Origin: Halobacillus sp. Nhm2S1
Lineage (GTDB): Bacteria > Bacillota > Bacilli > Bacillales > Halobacillaceae
Length of the DNA: 64,000 bases
Direction: 5' to 3'
Assembly (NCBI RefSeq): GCF_019599545.1
Contig: NZ_JAIEZV010000005.1
Span: 1 to 64,000, forward strand
Both the position numbers and the translations under genes were made by a program. The notes below the pieces were generated by a model, which saw nothing but the letters and a program-made list of their open reading frames with translations, ran no database searches and was not told the origin of the DNA. Of the stretch, positions 26,722 through 35,361 are shown piece by piece. Within the stretch, counting starts at the first letter, position 1. Each line of letters starts with the position of its first letter.

Positions 26722-28500
26722 ATGACGAATTCATTTGAAAGCTATGATGTTGATACGATTTCTTTACACGGAGGACAGTCACCCGATCCGACGACAGGAT
26801 CTCGTGCAGTCCCGATTTACCAAACGACCTCCTATGTTTTCCATGACACAGAACATGCCCAGAGTCTCTTTGCCCTAGACGAACCTGGAAATATTTATTC
26901 CCGTATCGGAAATCCGACCGTTGATGTTTTTGAAAAAAGAATGGCCCTCTTGGAGGGAGGGGTGGCTTCTGTAGCGACGGCTTCCGGAATGTCTGCCATT
27001 GCACTATCAATTTTGAACATCGCAGGCTCCGGAGATGAAGTGGTTGCTGCGGCAAATCTTTATGGTGGGACTTATAATTTATTCGCTAATACTTTACCGC
27101 GATATGGCATTAAAGTTCATTTTGTTGACCCGGAGGATCCTGAAAACTTCCGTAAAGCCATTACAGACCGAACGAAAGCGGTTTTTGCTGAAACGATCGG
27201 AAATCCGAGCCTCCACGTGCTCGATATTGAAAGGGTGGCGGCTGTTGCTCATGAGCATGACCTTCCACTTCTCATCGATAACACATTCGCCACCCCTTAT
27301 ACGTGCCGTCCCATTGAGCACGGAGCCGACATCGTCATCCACTCCGCAACGAAATGGATTGGGGGTCACGGAACGGCTATTGGAGGAGTGGTCGTAGACG
27401 GAGGACAGTTCAATTGGGGGAACGGCAAGTATCCCGTATTCACTGAGCCTGATGACAGTTATAACGGGATCGTTTATACCGCTGACTTTGGAACCCTTGC
27501 CTATATAACGAAACTGCGTGTTCAATTGCTTCGTGATTTTGGATCTTGTTTGAGCCCGCATAATGCTTTCTTGTTATTGCAAGGATTAGAGACGCTGCAT
27601 TTGCGTGTCGCCCGCCACGGGGACAATGCACAGGAAATCGCAGAATACTTACAAGGACATCCTGATGTGGAATGGGTTTCGTACCCAGGGCTCCCTACAC
27701 ATCCAGCTCATGAACTAGCCAATCGTTACCTTGATGGAGGGTATGGTTCGATCGTAAACTTTGGCATCAAAGGTGGACGGGAAGCTGGAAGAAGTGTGAT
27801 CAATAATATTTCGCTCTGGTCTCATGTAGCAAACGTCGGAGATGCCAAATCATTGATCATCCACCCTGCTTCAACGACACATCAGCAATTGTCCGTTGAG
27901 GATCTTGCTGCAAGTGGAGTGACGGAGGAATTAATTCGCTTATCCATAGGACTTGAATCGAGCAAAGACTTGATCAACGACCTTGATCGTGCCATTGCAA
28001 AAGCGACAGGAAGAGAAACAGACCGCACGGCCATTACAGAAAATGATGAAGGTGTCATCAAGTGGGCCTTGAGCTCCTCCAAAACCCAAGAAGGTGGAGA
28101 CACACGACCGAAACGTTTAGCGGTGGTCGGGTTGAGCGGGAAGCCCTCCCGTCCGAGTCATCGTCTAGCCAGAAAAATGCAGAGACTGGGCTACCAAATT
28201 GTCCCTGTAAATCCAAGAGAAACAGAAGTATTAGGAGAGAAGGCATACCCAGATTTGAGATCGATTCCATTTAAAGTTGATGTTGTGCAAGTATTCCGGA
28301 GCCCAGAAGCAGCTATTGAAATTGCTAAGGAAGCAGCAGAGATCCGACCGGACGTTTTCTGGCTGCAAGAAGGGGTCATCGCCCCGAAGGCGGCCCAGAT
28401 CGCAAGTGAAGCTGGACTTGAAGTGGTGCATAACCGTTGTACCTATAAAGAAGCCCAGCGGTTAAGAGGAACCATTGATACCTATGCATGTGAAATCTAG
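26722..28500 (+). CDS. metY: O-acetylhomoserine sulfhydrylase fused to a CoA-binding domain
   Basis: A 592-residue fusion. Residues about 1-430 are a MetY-type enzyme (O-acetylhomoserine + sulfide to homocysteine + acetate): YSRIGNPT, ATASGMSAI, NLYGGTYNLF, DNTFATPY and the PLP lysine in HSATKWIGGHG (K211). Residues about 462-590, after a short hydrophilic linker, form a YccU-like CoA-binding domain (RLAVVGLSGKPSRPSHRLA, VVPVNP-type strand IVPVNPRE, HNRCTYKEAQRL). Usual MetY length is about 430. The domain may sense CoA or acetyl-CoA, or bind a persulfide at the conserved Cys; both are inference. First gene of the SAM-controlled operon; AGGAGG upstream. Confidence 0.92.
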   Translation: MTNSFESYDVDTISLHGGQSPDPTTGSRAVPIYQTTSYVFHDTEHAQSLFALDEPGNIYSRIGNPTVDVFEKRMALLEGGVASVATASGMSAIALSILNIAGSGDEVVAAANLYGGTYNLFANTLPRYGIKVHFVDPEDPENFRKAITDRTKAVFAETIGNPSLHVLDIERVAAVAHEHDLPLLIDNTFATPYTCRPIEHGADIVIHSATKWIGGHGTAIGGVVVDGGQFNWGNGKYPVFTEPDDSYNGIVYTADFGTLAYITKLRVQLLRDFGSCLSPHNAFLLLQGLETLHLRVARHGDNAQEIAEYLQGHPDVEWVSYPGLPTHPAHELANRYLDGGYGSIVNFGIKGGREAGRSVINNISLWSHVANVGDAKSLIIHPASTTHQQLSVEDLAASGVTEELIRLSIGLESSKDLINDLDRAIAKATGRETDRTAITENDEGVIKWALSSSKTQEGGDTRPKRLAVVGLSGKPSRPSHRLARKMQRLGYQIVPVNPRETEVLGEKAYPDLRSIPFKVDVVQVFRSPEAAIEIAKEAAEIRPDVFWLQEGVIAPKAAQIASEAGLEVVHNRCTYKEAQRLRGTIDTYACEI

Positions 28501-28526
28501 AAACCAATAATAGAGGAGGATGGAAA

Positions 28527-29510
28527 ATGAAACTAAAGAAAACGTTCATCACTTTAGGGTTACTTGCGACATTGGGGCTTGTAGGTTGTTCGGGAGATGC
28601 AGAAGGGGAAAGCAGCTCACTAGATAAAGTAACGCTCGATTATGCGTATTATTCTCCGACGAGTCTAGTATTGAAAGAGAAGGGTTTCGCTGAAGAAATT
28701 TTCCAAGATGAAGGGATCGAAGTGGAATGGGTTCTCAGCCAGGGAAGTAACAAAGCCCTTGAATTCTTGAATTCAAGCAGTGTAGACTTCGGTTCGACTG
28801 CCGGCGCTGCGGCCCTGATGGCGAAAGCGAATAACGCTCCCGTAGAATCTGTTTATTTGTATTCCAAGCCCGAATGGACGGCACTTGTTACGAACCCTGA
28901 TAGTGGAATATCGTCCGTGGAAGATTTGAAAGGAAAGAAGGTAGCGGCAACGCTCGGGACAGATCCTTATATTTTCTTAGTTCGCGCACTGAAAGATCAC
29001 GGGCTTTCCACGGATGACATTGAGCTTGTGAATTTGCAGCACCCTGAAGGAGCATCTGCACTTACTAATGGAAACGTCGATGCGTGGGCCGGGCTCGATC
29101 CTCATATGGCTCGCAATGAATTAGAAGGCGGGGCGGAACTCTTCTACCGTAAGCCGGAATTCAATACTTACGGAACGCTGAACGTTCGGTCGGACTATGC
29201 CAAACAACATCCGGAAATCGTTAAACAGGTCATTGAAGCTTATGAAAAAGCAAGAGAATGGACAGTTGAGAACCCTGAGAAAGCAGCAGAAATCCTTGCT
29301 GAAGAAGCGGGATTGGATCTAGAAGTAGCCAAGAAGAGTTTGGAACGGAATGATCTCTCGAACCCTGTACCAGGAGAGGCGTTGAGGGAAACCGTTCTAG
29401 GAGCCGGTCAAGTGCTTCAGGAAGAAGAAGTCATTAAAGCAGACGTGGATATTGAGAAAATTACAGAAGCACTTATCAATCCGCAATATGCGGAAGAAGT
29501 GATTAAGTAA
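28527..29510 (+). CDS. ssuA: aliphatic sulfonate ABC transporter, substrate-binding lipoprotein
   Basis: A 327-residue lipoprotein (lipobox LGLVGCSG) of the SsuA/TauA/NMT1 periplasmic-binding class: YAYYSPTSLVLKEKGF, SQGSNKALEFLNSSSVDFGS and the DPYIFLVRAL region. It should bind alkanesulfonates or a similar sulfur compound outside the membrane and pass it to the permease at 29529. Second gene of the SAM-riboswitch operon, 26 bp after metY, with GAGGAGG before the start. Confidence 0.88.
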   Translation: MKLKKTFITLGLLATLGLVGCSGDAEGESSSLDKVTLDYAYYSPTSLVLKEKGFAEEIFQDEGIEVEWVLSQGSNKALEFLNSSSVDFGSTAGAAALMAKANNAPVESVYLYSKPEWTALVTNPDSGISSVEDLKGKKVAATLGTDPYIFLVRALKDHGLSTDDIELVNLQHPEGASALTNGNVDAWAGLDPHMARNELEGGAELFYRKPEFNTYGTLNVRSDYAKQHPEIVKQVIEAYEKAREWTVENPEKAAEILAEEAGLDLEVAKKSLERNDLSNPVPGEALRETVLGAGQVLQEEEVIKADVDIEKITEALINPQYAEEVIK

Positions 29511-29528
29511 AAAGGAGGGAACACGTTT

Positions 29529-30362
29529 ATGTCCAGTCGTACAGAAACGACCGTCAGACCGGCAGCCCGGGTGAATAAAGCTCGTGCGGTGAAGAGAAAC
29601 CTATCTGGTTCCTGGCTCGGTCTGATCCTTCCTGTTTTCATCATCCTTTTGTGGGAGTATGCTTCGAGGTCGGGGTGGGTGGCTCCTCATTTGCTTCCTT
29701 CTCCAACGACCGTTGTGAATGAAATGGCGGCACTGGCTCAGGGGGGAGAGCTTTTGGGGCATATCACCATCACGCTTTACAGAGTTTTTGCTGGCTTTCT
29801 AGCAGGTGCAATAGCGGCGGTTCTTCTCGGAGCAGCGACAGGTTATGTAAAAGTCATTCATCAGTTGCTCGACCCCATGCTGCAAGCATTGAGAGCCATT
29901 CCGTCCCTCGCTTGGGTTCCATTATTTGTTTTGTGGATCGGTATTGGAGAAGCTTCTAAAATCACCCTTGTGGCTGTGGGTGTCTTCTTCCCGGTGTACT
30001 TGAATTTGACTTCAGGCATACAGGGAATTGATCGTAAGTTGATTGAAGTTGGTAGAATATACAATTTCACAAGTCTTCAGCAAATCAAAAAAATCATTCT
30101 TCCAGCCGCCTTGCCATCTTTCATCGTTGGCTTAAGGAGTGGACTGAGTCTCGGGTGGATGTTCGTGGTCGCAGCAGAGTTGCTCGGCGCAAGCCAGGGT
30201 CTTGGGTATTTGATGGTGTACGGTCAGAATACCTCAGCTCCATCCCTCGTAATTGGAAGCATTATACTGTTTGCCATCTTTGGAAAAATCACAGATGAAA
30301 TCTTGAAGAGAATTCAGACCAAAACGTTGAAATGGCAGGACAATCTGGAAAATGCCTCATAA
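29529..30362 (+). CDS. ssuC: sulfonate ABC transporter permease
   Basis: A 277-residue permease with about six membrane segments, preceded by a basic tail (residues 1-30). The EAA-type loop is IQGIDRKLIEVGRIYNFTS (about residues 161-179), which docks on the ATPase. It forms the channel of the SsuABC-like importer. AAGGAGGG stands before the ATG; the ATPase gene follows within 12 bp. Confidence 0.9.
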   Translation: MSSRTETTVRPAARVNKARAVKRNLSGSWLGLILPVFIILLWEYASRSGWVAPHLLPSPTTVVNEMAALAQGGELLGHITITLYRVFAGFLAGAIAAVLLGAATGYVKVIHQLLDPMLQALRAIPSLAWVPLFVLWIGIGEASKITLVAVGVFFPVYLNLTSGIQGIDRKLIEVGRIYNFTSLQQIKKIILPAALPSFIVGLRSGLSLGWMFVVAAELLGASQGLGYLMVYGQNTSAPSLVIGSIILFAIFGKITDEILKRIQTKTLKWQDNLENAS

Positions 30363-30374
30363 AGGAGGGTGTCT

Positions 30375-31088
30375 ATGTTAGCTGTCCATCAAGTATCGCG
30401 CACATTTCAAAATGGGAAAGCAGGATTTGAGAATATCAATTTGCAGTTGCAGAGAGGAGAAGTTGTCGGTGTCCTGGGAACGAGTGGTTGTGGCAAAAGT
30501 ACACTACTGCGTGTTCTTTCAGGTCTGGATCCGCAATTTGAAGGAAGCATTCGCACAGAGGCGGAACGCCCGGAAGAAGCTTTCGGAATGATGTTCCAAG
30601 AGCCGAGACTCATGCCGTGGTTAACCGTTTTGGATAATGTGACGTTCGGCTTTTCTAAAAAGCAAAAGAAGTCAGAGGCGTTGGACTTAATTGAAACGGT
30701 GGGACTGCAGGGGTTTGAAAAACATTATCCCAAAGACCTATCAGGTGGAATGGCCCAGCGAGCAGCAATTGCCAGATCTCTGCTCAGTCAACCGGACATC
30801 CTCCTCCTGGATGAACCGTTTAGTGCTCTTGATGCTTTTACAAAAATGCAGCTGCAAGACTTACTATTGTCCATTTGGGAAAAGCGTAGGACGACGACCT
30901 TGCTCGTCACCCACGACATTGATGAGGCGCTCTATTTATGTGACCGAATCGTAATCATGCGCGGTCAGCCGGGGCAGATCGCATCAGAAATCTTCATCAA
31001 TCGTTCCAAACCTCGAAAACGAGGGGACCACCGCTTGGCTGAGTTGAAAGAAGAAATATTGAAGGAATTGGATTTCACCAAACCATAA
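30375..31088 (+). CDS. ssuB: sulfonate ABC transporter ATP-binding protein
   Basis: A 237-residue ABC ATPase: Walker A GTSGCGKST (about 38-46), Q-loop MMFQEPRLMPW, signature LSGGMAQR, Walker B ILLLDEPFSALD and the H-loop VTHDIDEA. Length and the LMPW sequence after the Q-loop match SsuB/TauB. The ATG at 30375 lies six bases after GGAGG; a GTG at 30369 overlaps it. Confidence 0.92.
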   Translation: MLAVHQVSRTFQNGKAGFENINLQLQRGEVVGVLGTSGCGKSTLLRVLSGLDPQFEGSIRTEAERPEEAFGMMFQEPRLMPWLTVLDNVTFGFSKKQKKSEALDLIETVGLQGFEKHYPKDLSGGMAQRAAIARSLLSQPDILLLDEPFSALDAFTKMQLQDLLLSIWEKRRTTTLLVTHDIDEALYLCDRIVIMRGQPGQIASEIFINRSKPRKRGDHRLAELKEEILKELDFTKP

Positions 31089-31102
31089 GGAGGAGCTAGA
31101 TC

Positions 31103-32788
31103 ATGACAGCAGCGATCATCCCACCACAACCTGCAAAATACAATATAGAAGCAGAATGGATGGAAGGAGAGCCTTTTGATTGGATTGCCGTAAACGATCG
31201 TTTTACGTGGAATGTGACTGGTAAGGTGAATATGGCATACGAATGTGTGGACAGACATGTCGATGAAGGAAGAGGGAACCGGGTCGCATTACACTACGTA
31301 TCGGAGAAGGGAGAATGGACCCTTACCTTCGCTGAGCTTAAGAGTGAAGTCAACCGCTGGGCGAATGTGCTCCTTCAACATGGTGTAAAAAAAGGGGACT
31401 TCGTTTTCGTCTTTTTACCAAAACATCCCCGCTGTCACATTGCGATGTTGGCCGCCATTAAAATTGGTGCGGTGGTCGGTCCTTTATTTGAAGCTTTTAT
31501 GGAAGAAGCGGTAAAAGACCGCATCAATGACTGTGAGGGCAAGTATCTAATTACAGACGATTCCTTTATGGATCGAGTGAACAGAGAAGAGATTCCAAGC
31601 CTGACAACGATTTTCACTACGAATCAAACGGGTGGAGCCATTCCTTCCATTACAAAGGAAGCAGAAGAAGCGAGTGACGAACTGGACACGGTGTGGGTGG
31701 ACCTCGATGACGGGCTCAACATTCATTATACGAGTGGATCGACCGGGAAACCAAAAGGAATCATCCATGCCCATCGAAACATGATCCAGCAGTATCAGAC
31801 GGGACGTTGGGTGTTGGATCTGAAAGAAGACGATGTGTACTGGTGTACAGCACATCCCGGATGGGTGACAGGTACAGTCTATGGAGTATTCGCCCCCTTG
31901 TTGAACGGAGTGACTACAGTCATTCACGGAGGACGCTTTTCTGCGAAAGCGTGGTATGAAGTATTGGAGAAGGCTAAAGTTTCTGTATGGTACAGTGCCC
32001 CCACCGCCTTTCGGATGATGAAATCCCAGAGTGAAGATATGCACGCCCGCTATGACCTTTCTTCTCTACGTCATATTTTAAGTGTTGGAGAACCACTCAA
32101 CCCAGAAGTCATTCACTGGGCATATCAAAAGTGGAATTTGAGGATACATGATACATGGTGGATGACAGAAACTGGAGCGCAGCTGATTGCTAATCTTCCC
32201 ACACGCCCGATCAAACCTGGCTCCATGGGACGTCCGATACCTGGAATTGAAGTCGAAATCCTTAGTGAAGATGGGCAGCCGCTTCCTCCATATGAGACAG
32301 GACATCTGGCCATTCGATCCGGCTGGCCTTCCATGATGAAAGAAGTGTGGAAGAACCCGGGTAAATTCTCTTCCTATTTCCCGTTTGGTGAAGAGTGGTA
32401 TTTGGCTGGAGATTTAGCCTATAGGGACGAGGAAGGTTACGTATTCTTTCAAGGCAGAAGTGATGATATGATCAATTCTTCTGGAGAGCGTATTGGTCCT
32501 TTCGAAGTGGAAAGCAAATTACTTGAGCACCCAGCTGTAAGAGAATCGGGAGTGATTGGAAAGCCCGATCCAGTACGTGGAGAAATAGTAAAAGCTTTTA
32601 TTGTTGTTCATGATGGATACAAGCAGCGGGAAGGTCTCTTGGAAGATTTACGACATTTTGTGAAAACCGAGCTCGCTGCCCACTGTGCTCCAAGGGAAAT
32701 TGAAGTTATAGAAGAACTTCCGAAAACACAGATCAGCGGGAAAGTTTTGCGGAGGGAATTGAAGAAGCGGGAAAGTGCTAATTCTTGA
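31103..32788 (+). CDS. acyl-CoA synthetase (acetate-CoA ligase family)
   Basis: A 561-residue AMP-forming acyl-CoA synthetase. The P-loop-like motif YTSGSTGKPKG (about 208-218), the WWMTETGAQ adenylate motif, GDLAYRDEEGY, and the catalytic C-terminal lysine in SGKVLRRELKK are intact. Pattern and length fit acetyl-/short-chain acyl-CoA synthetases such as AcsA. It is last in the SAM-riboswitch operon (14 bp after ssuB, AAGGAGG upstream). Because MetY releases acetate, recycling it to acetyl-CoA for a further round of homoserine acetylation is an attractive role, but this is inference; a sulfonate-derived acid is another option. Confidence 0.88.
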   Translation: MTAAIIPPQPAKYNIEAEWMEGEPFDWIAVNDRFTWNVTGKVNMAYECVDRHVDEGRGNRVALHYVSEKGEWTLTFAELKSEVNRWANVLLQHGVKKGDFVFVFLPKHPRCHIAMLAAIKIGAVVGPLFEAFMEEAVKDRINDCEGKYLITDDSFMDRVNREEIPSLTTIFTTNQTGGAIPSITKEAEEASDELDTVWVDLDDGLNIHYTSGSTGKPKGIIHAHRNMIQQYQTGRWVLDLKEDDVYWCTAHPGWVTGTVYGVFAPLLNGVTTVIHGGRFSAKAWYEVLEKAKVSVWYSAPTAFRMMKSQSEDMHARYDLSSLRHILSVGEPLNPEVIHWAYQKWNLRIHDTWWMTETGAQLIANLPTRPIKPGSMGRPIPGIEVEILSEDGQPLPPYETGHLAIRSGWPSMMKEVWKNPGKFSSYFPFGEEWYLAGDLAYRDEEGYVFFQGRSDDMINSSGERIGPFEVESKLLEHPAVRESGVIGKPDPVRGEIVKAFIVVHDGYKQREGLLEDLRHFVKTELAAHCAPREIEVIEELPKTQISGKVLRRELKKRESANS

Positions 32789-32793
32789 TAAAG

Positions 32794-32824
32794 AACGGCT
32801 GTCACATAAGTGGCCGTTTTTTTA
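32794..32824 (+). terminator. terminator of the sulfur operon
   Basis: AACGGC / GCCGTT stem with a 13-base loop and T7 run. Confidence 0.75.
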
Positions 32825-33241
32825 TGCAACAGGATAATATTATATGCATGGCTAGAGGGGGATTTGTGAATATGTAATAAATTCTAAACATTCTCATAAT
32901 GTAGAAATAACTATGAATCTCGCGGTTTCAATGGCCATTGAAAGTTATGCAGCACCGTTTGGTACATAGTTGTATAAGAAACTACCAGCAAATTCTATTC
33001 AATTTTCAATCATTCTGTGTTATAATTTATAAAGCACATTTACACCCGCACTGGTTGCAACCATCTATGAAGAGCCTGAAACACAACCATATCAAGGCTC
33101 GAAGGTACCGAATTCTATATTGTAAGTAAGTCTTTTTTTAATGCTTTTTGACATGGCAGGGAACATGTCGCCTTTAAGTATTTTCACTTTTTAAACAAAA
33201 TAATAAGTAAGCGTTTTCATAATGTTGTAGGAGGTTACTTC
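32825..33241. other. 417 bp gap before the symporter gene
   Basis: Holds an extended -10 promoter candidate (TGTTATAAT at 33018-33026), a 12-bp palindrome TGGTTGCAACCA (33052-33063), an inverted repeat GACATG-N8-CATGTC (33150-33169) overlapping a TTGACA, and a cre site (33205-33219). AT-rich, no gene seen. The symporter transcript may have a leader of about 200 bases. Confidence 0.5.
33205..33219 (+). promoter_or_regulatory. cre site (CcpA) before the symporter
   Basis: AAGTAAGCGTTTTCA matches WTGNAANCGNWNNCW at every defined position except the T at position 2. It lies 23 bp before the ATG, a position typical of repression. Confidence 0.65.
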
Positions 33242-34480
33242 ATGAAACTAACAACCAAGATTTTTATAGGTTTAATTCTTGGTGCTATTGTAGGCTTAGG
33301 TCTGCATTTAGCTGCGCCTGATTTGTTCACTACGTTAGATGCTTATGTTTTTGGCCCTTTAGGTACGGTATTCTTAAATCTTATTAAAATGCTAGTTGTA
33401 CCAATCGTGTTCTTCTCTATCACACTAGGTACCGCTTCTCTTGGTGACCCAAAGAAATTAGGTAGAATCGGTGGAAAGACCATTGCATTCTTCCTCGTCA
33501 CAACGACGATTGCGATCAGTATTGCGATTTCTCTTGCGTACGTTTTCCAGCCTGGGAATATTGACATCAACCCAGCGGGGGCAGAGTATGAAGCTCAGGA
33601 AGCACCTGGTGTTGTCGAAACATTTACAAACATTATTCCGACAAACCCTATCCAGGCAATGACGGAAGGGAACATGCTTCAAATTATCGCCTTCGCGATC
33701 TTCATCGGCTTCGCACTTGCGATGCTTGGTAAGAAGACGGAAGGGATTTACAAGCTTGTCGAACAAGGAAATGAAATTATGATGTTCCTTGTAAACTTGA
33801 TCATGCGCTTTGCTCCTTATGGTGCCTTCGGTCTCCTTGCTTCTGCGATTGGAACGATGGGAATCGACGGTATGAAAGGGATGGCTATGTACATGTTCGT
33901 CGTCATCCTAGGATTAATCATCCATGGAATCGTGACGTACGGGTCTGCTGTTGCATTCCTAGGAAAGATGAATCCAATCAAGTTTGTCAAAGGGTTCTTC
34001 CCTGCGATGACGGTCGGTTTCAGTACATCAAGCAGTAGTTCAACACTGCCAATTTCCATGAAAACAGCCCAGGAAAACTTGAATGTTCCGAAGCCTGTCA
34101 GCAGTTTTGTTCAGCCTTTGGGTGCAACCATCAACATGGATGGTACAGCGATCATGCAGGGTGTAGCGACAATTTTCATTGCTCAAGTCTACGGTTCTGA
34201 CCTTTCCTTTGCGCAACTGGTTATGGTCGTCCTGACGGCGGTTCTTGCAAGTATTGGTACTGCAGGGGTCCCGGGTGTAGGATTGATTATGCTTGCGATG
34301 GTTCTTAACCAAGTCTCTCTGCCAGTCGAAGGAATTGCTCTCATCATCGGTATCGACCGACTGCTTGATATGCTACGTACATCCTTGAACATCACGGGTG
34401 ACGCAGCATGTGCTGTCGTAGTTGCTGAATCAGAGCGGAAATACGGCATCGATGAAGATGCCAAACGTATGGAAGCATAA
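33242..34480 (+). CDS. dicarboxylate/amino acid:cation symporter (DAACS family)
   Basis: A 412-residue symporter of the GltP/GltT/DctA family with eight membrane helices and two re-entrant loops. The serine-rich loop STSSSSSTLPISMK (about residues 262-275) and NMDGTAIMQG (about 299-308) bind substrate and cation; the last helix has NITGDAACAVVVA. It takes up glutamate/aspartate or C4-dicarboxylates with Na+ or H+; which one is not decided by sequence. The cre site upstream predicts catabolite repression. Ribosome site GGAGG; strong terminator after. Confidence 0.92.
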   Translation: MKLTTKIFIGLILGAIVGLGLHLAAPDLFTTLDAYVFGPLGTVFLNLIKMLVVPIVFFSITLGTASLGDPKKLGRIGGKTIAFFLVTTTIAISIAISLAYVFQPGNIDINPAGAEYEAQEAPGVVETFTNIIPTNPIQAMTEGNMLQIIAFAIFIGFALAMLGKKTEGIYKLVEQGNEIMMFLVNLIMRFAPYGAFGLLASAIGTMGIDGMKGMAMYMFVVILGLIIHGIVTYGSAVAFLGKMNPIKFVKGFFPAMTVGFSTSSSSSTLPISMKTAQENLNVPKPVSSFVQPLGATINMDGTAIMQGVATIFIAQVYGSDLSFAQLVMVVLTAVLASIGTAGVPGVGLIMLAMVLNQVSLPVEGIALIIGIDRLLDMLRTSLNITGDAACAVVVAESERKYGIDEDAKRMEA

Positions 34481-34492
34481 AGCATAATAAAC

Positions 34493-34525
34493 GAAAGTGC
34501 AACCTTTTTGGTTGCACTTTTTTAT
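34493..34525 (+). terminator. terminator of the symporter gene
   Basis: AAAGTGCAACC / GGTTGCACTTT stem, TTTTT loop, T run after. Confidence 0.9.
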
Positions 34526-34575
34526 TTTCATATAAATCTATCTCTCCAAATGCCCCATTTTCTTATAGGTTATTA

Positions 34576-34599
34576 AACTAAATGGCAGGATTGTGGAAG
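34576..34599 (+). repeat. repeat family fragment, copy C
   Basis: Twenty-four bases containing AAATGGCAGGATTGTGGAAG, identical to copy D at 60250-60273 and close to the outer flank of copies A and B. The inverted-end part of the element is missing or changed here. Confidence 0.65.
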
Positions 34600-34623
34600 G
34601 GTAGGGAATAAAAGGATGATGTG

Positions 34624-34655
34624 TCCGGCTGCTTTTGAAGCAGTCGGATTTTTTA
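34624..34655 (+). terminator. orphan terminator
   Basis: TCCGGCTGCTT / AAGCAGTCGGA stem (one G-T pair), TTG loop, T6. No gene directly precedes it, so it may end an unknown small transcript that begins in the repeat fragment. Confidence 0.75.
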
Positions 34656-34803
34656 TGGAAAGCAAATGAATTTGTTATATGGACACAAAGGTTTTCGTAT
34701 GAGAAAGAAGAATATTAGTAACAAAGAATAGGAGAGGGGTGACGTGTATCCGAGGCCTTTGATGGGTATAGTAACAGATAGATCATTTAGAAGAGGTGAT
34801 ACG

Positions 34804-35025
34804 ATGTTTTATTCAGTGACATTACAAAAAATAATCTTTCTAACAGGGATCGGTGTCATTATTGGGGCCATCATCGGATTTTCGTCTGTTCTGGGATTCG
34901 GTCTTGATGGATCCGTTTTCGTCCTTTCTATGTTCTTGAGTATCATCAGTGTTTATGCGACGGCCATGTACGCGGAACTCTATCATATCCGTGAAGCCAT
35001 CAATAAACAAAACAAGAATCTTTAA
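34804..35025 (+). CDS. small membrane protein, 73 residues
   Basis: Two hydrophobic segments (IIFLTGIGVIIGAIIGFSSV and SVFVLSMFLSIISVYATAMY) followed by a short charged tail with QNKNL at the end. ATG at 34804 after GAGGTGA; the frame is open farther upstream but without a binding site. Family not recognised. Its end overlaps the end of a convergent 52-residue gene by four bases. Confidence 0.68.
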   Translation: MFYSVTLQKIIFLTGIGVIIGAIIGFSSVLGFGLDGSVFVLSMFLSIISVYATAMYAELYHIREAINKQNKNL

Positions 35026-35180
35026 GAGAAATCATAGAAAAAACTCAATAATAGAATGGTTATGTATAAGACGCCTACAATCGCCATGGTCCAATACGTG
35101 GCCTTCGTAATTTTTTTGAAGATCACGAAAAACGTGGCGATGACAGCGGAAATGATAAAAACACTATAAAATATGTCCAA
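35022..35180 (-). CDS. small membrane protein with TTG start, 52 residues
   Basis: A short gene reading MDIFYSVFIISAVIATFFVI at its N terminus, with a basic turn (FKKITKATYW) and a second hydrophobic segment ending in FFYDFS: a two-segment membrane hairpin. The TTG start at 35180 has GAAAGGGG nine bases upstream. It ends inside the last codons of the convergent 73-residue gene. No family recognised; the hydrophobic pattern argues that it is real. Confidence 0.55.
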   Translation of the reverse strand: MDIFYSVFIISAVIATFFVIFKKITKATYWTMAIVGVLYITILLLSFFYDFS

Positions 35181-35259
35181 CTCCTTTAACCCCTTTCTTC
35201 ATTATTGTTGCTATTGTAATGGAAACGGAACAATTATGCGAGGAAGAGGAGAGGGTGGA

Positions 35260-35361
35260 ATGTTTGGCAATGAGTGTATAGCTGCGGTTTATCCGCAGGT
35301 TGTAAAGGGAACAATGGAAGATAGTATCCAGAGAGGATGGGTGCTCCATGACCCTGTTTGA
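35260..35361 (+). CDS. candidate 33-residue upstream ORF
   Basis: Frame starting MFGNECIAAVYPQVVKGTM with a strong ribosome site (AGAGGAGAGGG) and overlapping the start of the ICMT gene by 14 bases, which would couple their translation. No family seen. It may be a leader peptide, or the remnant of a longer upstream gene. Confidence 0.35.
   Translation: MFGNECIAAVYPQVVKGTMEDSIQRGWVLHDPV

Larger units (their letters stand above)
34526..34803. other. gap with repeat copy C and an orphan terminator
   Basis: Holds the repeat fragment at 34576-34599 and a second terminator at 34624-34655 with no gene between it and the previous terminator. I see no coding frame with a ribosome site here. Confidence 0.5.

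Noticed and set aside
30330-30350. AATGGCAGGACAATCTGG as another copy of the repeat family
   Set aside because: It lies within ssuC, matches only about ten bases and lacks the rest of the motif.
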